Assembly (NCBI RefSeq): GCF_002874965.1 | Contig: NZ_CP025624.1 | Location: 2,294,001-2,358,000 of the forward strand | Direction: 5' to 3' | Source of the DNA: Pseudomonas sp. NC02 | Lineage (GTDB): Bacteria > Pseudomonadota > Gammaproteobacteria > Pseudomonadales > Pseudomonadaceae | DNA length: 64,000 nucleotides | Shown: piece after piece, positions 60,939 to 64,000 of the stretch | Layout of the letters: every line of letters starts with the position of its first letter | Numbering within the stretch: position 1 is the stretch's first letter | Notes under the pieces: model-generated | Seen by the model: only the letters and a program-made list of their open reading frames with translations | What the model was told of the DNA's origin: nothing | The model's database searches: none | Position numbers and translations under genes: made by a program

Positions 60939-62420
60939 ATGCAGACTCTTGCCATTTCGGACGTCGTGAACGTCCAGATCGTCATGTCTCCGAAGGCAGC
61001 TGCTGCGCGCGATTTTGGCGCGCTGCTGGTCCTCGGCTCGTCGCCCGTGATCGATGTCACTGAGCGAATCCGCCAATATTCCAGCCTCGATGGAGTGGTG
61101 AGTGACTTTGGCACCACCGCTCCGGAGTACCTGGCCGCCAATCTGTTTTTCAGTCAATCGCCGCAACCAGCCATCATGTTTGCTGGGCGCTGGGCGAAGA
61201 CCGCGACTTCAGCATTGCTCAAGGGCGCTGTTCTTTCGGCCGCCCAGCAGACTATCGGCAACTTCACGGCGGTGACTGCCGGCGGCATGAAGATCACCAT
61301 CGACGGCACGCTGAAAACGCTGGCTGCGATCGACCTTTCTGGAACGACCAACCTGAATGGCGTGGCCTCCATCATCACCACCAAGCTAGCCTCCGCTGGT
61401 ACTTGCGTGTGGAACGCCACGCTCAGTCGATTCGAGGTCACCAGCGCTACCACCGGCGCTACCTCGACCATCAGCTACGCCGAAGCCCCGGCAAGCGGAG
61501 TAGATGTTTCCTCACTGCTTGGCCTGGTAACCGGTCAGGCTTCGGTACCGGTGAATGGCGTTGTGGCAGAAAGCCTGGTTGATGCAGTTTCTGCCTTGGC
61601 CAGTATCTCCAATGACTGGTACGGCCTTCTGGTTGCTGACGCTGCGCTGGTTGAGGCTGATGTACTGTCCGTGGCTGCGTTCATCGAAGGTTCTGGCCAA
61701 AGCCGAATCTTCGGCTACACCACCCAGAACTCGCTTGCTCTCGACCCGACCAGCACCACGGACATTGCCAGCAAGCTGAAAACGGCGAACTACAAGCGCA
61801 CCTTTACCCAGTTCTCCAGCGCCACACCATTTGCCGCCGCATCTATGTTCGGTCGGGCTTTCACAGTCAACTTCCAAGGTAACAACACGACCATTACCCT
61901 CAAGTTCAAGCAGGAACCAGGGATCACCGCCGAAAGCCTGACGGAGGGGCAGGCCGCTGCGCTGAAGGCAAAAAACTGCAACGTGTTCGTCAACTACAAC
62001 AACGACACGGCGATCATCCAGGAAGGAGTGATGTGTAACGGCTATTTCTTCGACGAGGTGCACGGGCTGGACTGGCTGCAAAACGATGTACAGACCGCCG
62101 TCTACAACCTGCTCTACACCGGCGCTACAAAGACCCCGCAAACGGACCCTGGTATTAACCGCATCGTTTCAACCATCGATAGCCGAATGGACCAAGGTGT
62201 TACCAACGGCCTGATGGCGCCTGGCCAATGGAATGGCCCGGCATTCGGCGCAATTACTACCGGACAGTTCTTGACCAAGGGCTACTACACCTACGCACCC
62301 CCTGTGGCAACCCAGGCCCAGGCAGACCGCGAGGCTCGTAAAGCGCCGGTTATTCAATGCGCCGTCAAGCTGGCGGGCGCCGTCCACTTCGCCGACGTCA
62401 TCATCAACGTCAATCGCTGA
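60939..62420 (+). CDS. Tail sheath protein (DUF3383)
   Basis: 493 residues. [80 protein letters not shown] and the C-terminal [14 protein letters not shown] block match DUF3383, the sheath of several contractile phages. This is the main indication that the phage is a myovirus. It is followed 13 bases later by the tube gene. Confidence 0.87.
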   Translation: MQTLAISDVVNVQIVMSPKAAAARDFGALLVLGSSPVIDVTERIRQYSSLDGVVSDFGTTAPEYLAANLFFSQSPQPAIMFAGRWAKTATSALLKGAVLSAAQQTIGNFTAVTAGGMKITIDGTLKTLAAIDLSGTTNLNGVASIITTKLASAGTCVWNATLSRFEVTSATTGATSTISYAEAPASGVDVSSLLGLVTGQASVPVNGVVAESLVDAVSALASISNDWYGLLVADAALVEADVLSVAAFIEGSGQSRIFGYTTQNSLALDPTSTTDIASKLKTANYKRTFTQFSSATPFAAASMFGRAFTVNFQGNNTTITLKFKQEPGITAESLTEGQAAALKAKNCNVFVNYNNDTAIIQEGVMCNGYFFDEVHGLDWLQNDVQTAVYNLLYTGATKTPQTDPGINRIVSTIDSRMDQGVTNGLMAPGQWNGPAFGAITTGQFLTKGYYTYAPPVATQAQADREARKAPVIQCAVKLAGAVHFADVIINVNR

Positions 62421-62433
62421 TCGGAGCTGATCA

Positions 62434-62874
62434 ATGCCTACTTATAGTTTTCTCGATGTAAACGCCACCCTGGTGGGCGCCGGCGCGGTTATCGACCTTG
62501 GCGCAGGGTCTGCCAACGCCGAAGAGGGTATTTCTACCGCGATGGTGGACGACAAAAACACCATGCTCATTGGTGCTGATGGTGAGGGTATGCACTCATT
62601 GCACGCAGGCAAGTCCGGCACGGTCACGGTGCGCCTACTCAAGACATCGCCACAGAACGCCAAGCTGATGGCGCTTTATGACGCGCAGGGGCTCAGTTCT
62701 TCGCTATGGGGGATGAACGTCATCACCATCACCAACAGCGCGAGTGGCGATGCCATCGGGTGCCGCGGCTGCGCGTTCAAGAAGCGACCTGACCTGAACT
62801 ACAAGAAGGACGGCGATATTGTTGAATGGGTCTTCGACTCGATCAAAATCGACGCGATCCTGGGGACCTACTGA
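62434..62874 (+). CDS. Tail tube protein (DUF3277)
   Basis: 146 residues: MPTYSFLDVNATLVGAGAVI, IDLGAGSANAEEGISTAMVD, SLHAGKSGTVTVRLLKTSP, and KKRPDLNYKKDGDIVEWVF. It is the inner tube paired with the DUF3383 sheath. Its stop overlaps the next start (TGATG). Confidence 0.87.
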   Translation: MPTYSFLDVNATLVGAGAVIDLGAGSANAEEGISTAMVDDKNTMLIGADGEGMHSLHAGKSGTVTVRLLKTSPQNAKLMALYDAQGLSSSLWGMNVITITNSASGDAIGCRGCAFKKRPDLNYKKDGDIVEWVFDSIKIDAILGTY

Positions 62875-63356
62875 TGAGCGAGTTCGATTTAGGCGCCGAT
62901 ACCTACCGCATCAGCAAGTTGAATACCTTTCAGCAGTTCCACCTGTCGCGCAAGGTGGCACCGGTCATCCCGACGCTGATCCCGGTGTTCCTAAAGCTCA
63001 AAGGCTCCGCGAAAGCGTTGGCTGCTGCAGCTTCAGCAGACGACAACACGGAATCGGATGGGGCGCCACTCAGTGGCGATCTGGAGGGCCTTGCATCGCT
63101 GATGCAGCCCTTTGCTGACGGCATCGCCAACATGCCCGACGAAACTGCAGAGTTCATCCTTTCCACCTGCCTGGGCGTTGTTCAGCGCAAGCAGGGCACA
63201 GCCTGGTTCCCGGTGTGGAACGCCAGCCAGAAAGTCTGCATGTTCGATGACCTCGACCTGGGTGTGATGCTCAAGCTGTCCGTGCGTGTGATCACCGAGT
63301 CGCTGGGCCCTTTTTTACGCGGGATGCTTACCGGCCAGGGCACTCCCGTGGCCTGA
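62874..63356 (+). CDS. Tail assembly chaperone, short form
   Basis: 160 residues, MSEFDLGADTYRISKLNTFQ, helical with FHLSRKVAPVIPTLIPVFLK. Position between the tube and tape-measure genes and small size match gpG-type tail chaperones. A T_TTT_TTA slippery sequence (63311-63317) near its end allows a -1 shift into an open frame running to 63541, which would give an extended form of about 222 residues. Confidence 0.85.
   Translation: MSEFDLGADTYRISKLNTFQQFHLSRKVAPVIPTLIPVFLKLKGSAKALAAAASADDNTESDGAPLSGDLEGLASLMQPFADGIANMPDETAEFILSTCLGVVQRKQGTAWFPVWNASQKVCMFDDLDLGVMLKLSVRVITESLGPFLRGMLTGQGTPVA
63311..63353 (+). promoter_or_regulatory. Programmed -1 frameshift signal (slippery heptamer plus hairpin)
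   Basis: T_TTT_TTA in the zero frame (Pro-Phe-Leu codons) is a canonical -1 slip site. A downstream hairpin, GGCCA...GGG with CCC...TGGCC around a CACT loop (63333-63353, one bulged G), begins 15 bases later and covers the region before the zero-frame stop at 63354. Confidence 0.75.
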
Positions 63357-63541
63357 CGGTCGAACTTGAAAAGCTGCCCAACGGCGAGGATTGGCTGCTC
63401 ATCCCGGTTCATGAGGGTATGTGCCTGTATGAGTCACTGCTGAACGGCACACTCGACCTTTCTGACATCGCAAAAATGAACGATTCACTGCTGATCCGCG
63501 CCGAAAACAGGGAGCGGATGCGCCAGGCCCTGGAGAATTAA
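63317..63541 (+). CDS. Tail assembly chaperone, -1 frame extension (gpT-like)
   Basis: The -1 frame is open from the slip site to a TAA at 63539-63541, one base before the tape-measure ATG. The extension encodes TVELEKLPNGEDWLLIPVHE and SLLNGTLDLSDIAKMNDS, about 74 residues. It has no good start codon of its own at its 5' end, which supports expression as a frameshift product, as in lambda G-GT. Confidence 0.78.
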   Translation, partial: TRDAYRPGHSRGLTVELEKLPNGEDWLLIPVHEGMCLYESLLNGTLDLSDIAKMNDSLLIRAENRERMRQALEN

Positions 63542-64000
63542 ATGGCTGATCAAGACGTCATCAAGGAGTTCTTGGTTGGCCTGGGCTTCAAGGTTGATCA
63601 GAAAGGTGCGAAGGATTTCAGCGCCGGCATCGACACTGCGACCAAGAGCGTCGTGCGCCTGGTGACTGTAATTGCCGGTGCGTCGCTGACAGTGGCGGCG
63701 GGGGTATCGGCGTTCGCCTCCAACCTTGAGGGGCTGTATTACGCCTCCCAGCGCGTGGGCTCTTCCGCTGAAAGCCTAAAATCCGCCGAGTATGCTGCCA
63801 GGGATCTGGGGGCATCGGCGGATGAAGCCCGTGGCTCCATAGAGGGCATGGCCAAGTTTCTGCGTGACAACCCTGGTGGTGAGGATTTCCTCAAGGGCAT
63901 CGGGGTACAGACGCGGGACGCAAACGGCAATTTGCGTGACACCGCCGATCTGCTGGCCAACGTTGGGCAAAAACTGAAAGCCATGCCCTGGTACCAGGCA
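63542..64000 (+). CDS. Tape measure protein, N-terminal 153 residues
   Basis: Begins MADQDVIKEFLVGLGFKVDQ and contains a hydrophobic stretch (VTVIAGASLTVAAGVSAFA), then a helical repeat typical of tape-measure proteins that set tail length. It continues beyond the window. It is 1 base after the chaperone frameshift stop. Confidence 0.9.
   Translation, partial: MADQDVIKEFLVGLGFKVDQKGAKDFSAGIDTATKSVVRLVTVIAGASLTVAAGVSAFASNLEGLYYASQRVGSSAESLKSAEYAARDLGASADEARGSIEGMAKFLRDNPGGEDFLKGIGVQTRDANGNLRDTADLLANVGQKLKAMPWYQA

Larger units (their letters stand above)
32070..64000. mobile_element. Prophage, left and central part (lambdoid control, contractile tail)
   Basis: From the tRNA-Pro end rightward, every recognised gene is of phage type: int, xis-like, recombination genes, cI, Cro-like, CII-like, replication, RusA, holin-like, terminase, head and tail genes up to the tape measure. 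It continues past 64000. DUF3383/DUF3277 tail genes suggest a myovirus. No obvious disruption is seen in the essential genes present, so the element may be intact. Lysis enzymes, baseplate and fibre genes are not in the window. Confidence 0.95.

Overview
The window looks like chromosomal DNA of a fluorescent-group Pseudomonas. The GC content is high, the start sites are Shine-Dalgarno type, and there are genus-typical genes: an RsmE-like CsrA, a DUF2790 protein, a DUF1654 protein, a periplasmic glutaminase-asparaginase and the order thrS-infC-rpmI-rplT-pheS-pheT-ihfA-merR-tRNA-Pro. About the first half (1-32069) is core chromosome. The second half (32070-64000) is the left part of a prophage integrated at the 3' end of tRNA-Pro(GGG). 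Its right end lies outside the window.

Chromosomal part. 1-14664 holds mixed housekeeping and accessory genes: an AraC regulator divergent from a truncated permease, a GDSL esterase, a GNAT acetyltransferase, a 5-oxoproline uptake/pyroglutamyl peptidase operon (DUF969-DUF979-pcp), a CusRS-like two-component system with a DUF2790 protein, an alpha/beta hydrolase, a HAD phosphatase, rsmE, a SPOR lipoprotein, an endonuclease I gene cotranscribed with DUF1654 behind a LexA box, and ansB. 15054-22229 is a complete ribose operon (rbsBACRKD) behind a LacI-type palindromic operator. It ends with a signal-peptide-bearing nucleoside hydrolase that can release ribose from nucleosides outside the cytoplasm. 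22233-24248 carries small genes (I78 inhibitor lipoprotein, cold-shock protein). 24616-31902 is the translation operon thrS to pheT with ihfA and a MerR regulator, including the AUU-type start of infC.

Prophage part. The layout is lambdoid on the left and myovirus-like on the right. The leftward (minus) block runs from about 45231 down to 32139: small zinc-ribbon ORFs, an Fe-S PD-(D/E)XK exonuclease, RecT, a protein with FtsK-gamma winged helices, an SbcC-like ATPase, a PAPS-reductase-like PP-loop protein, a repeat-containing cytosine methyltransferase, small ORFs, an excisionase-like protein and the tyrosine integrase. A plus-strand, AT-richer putAbiC-like membrane gene (35521-36249) interrupts this block and looks like a cargo gene. 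The immunity region (45498-46791) has three operator-like CAAG-N4-CTTG sites on each side of cI plus a secreted protein in the position of lambda rexAB. A boxA and strong hairpins follow the left promoter. Rightward come Cro-like, CII-like, O-like, P-like, RusA, a candidate Q region with a promoter/terminator pair, holin-like proteins, terminase, portal, head genes, DUF3383 sheath, DUF3277 tube, a tail chaperone pair joined by a probable -1 frameshift, and the start of the tape measure.

The most notable points are the six-operator immunity region with its rex-position secreted gene, the boxA/hairpin leader of the left operon, the putAbiC-like cargo gene, the tandem FtsK-gamma-like protein without a motor, the methyltransferase with repeats in its target-recognition position, and the T_TTT_TTA frameshift site before the tape measure. 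All assignments come from reading the sequence. No database search was run.
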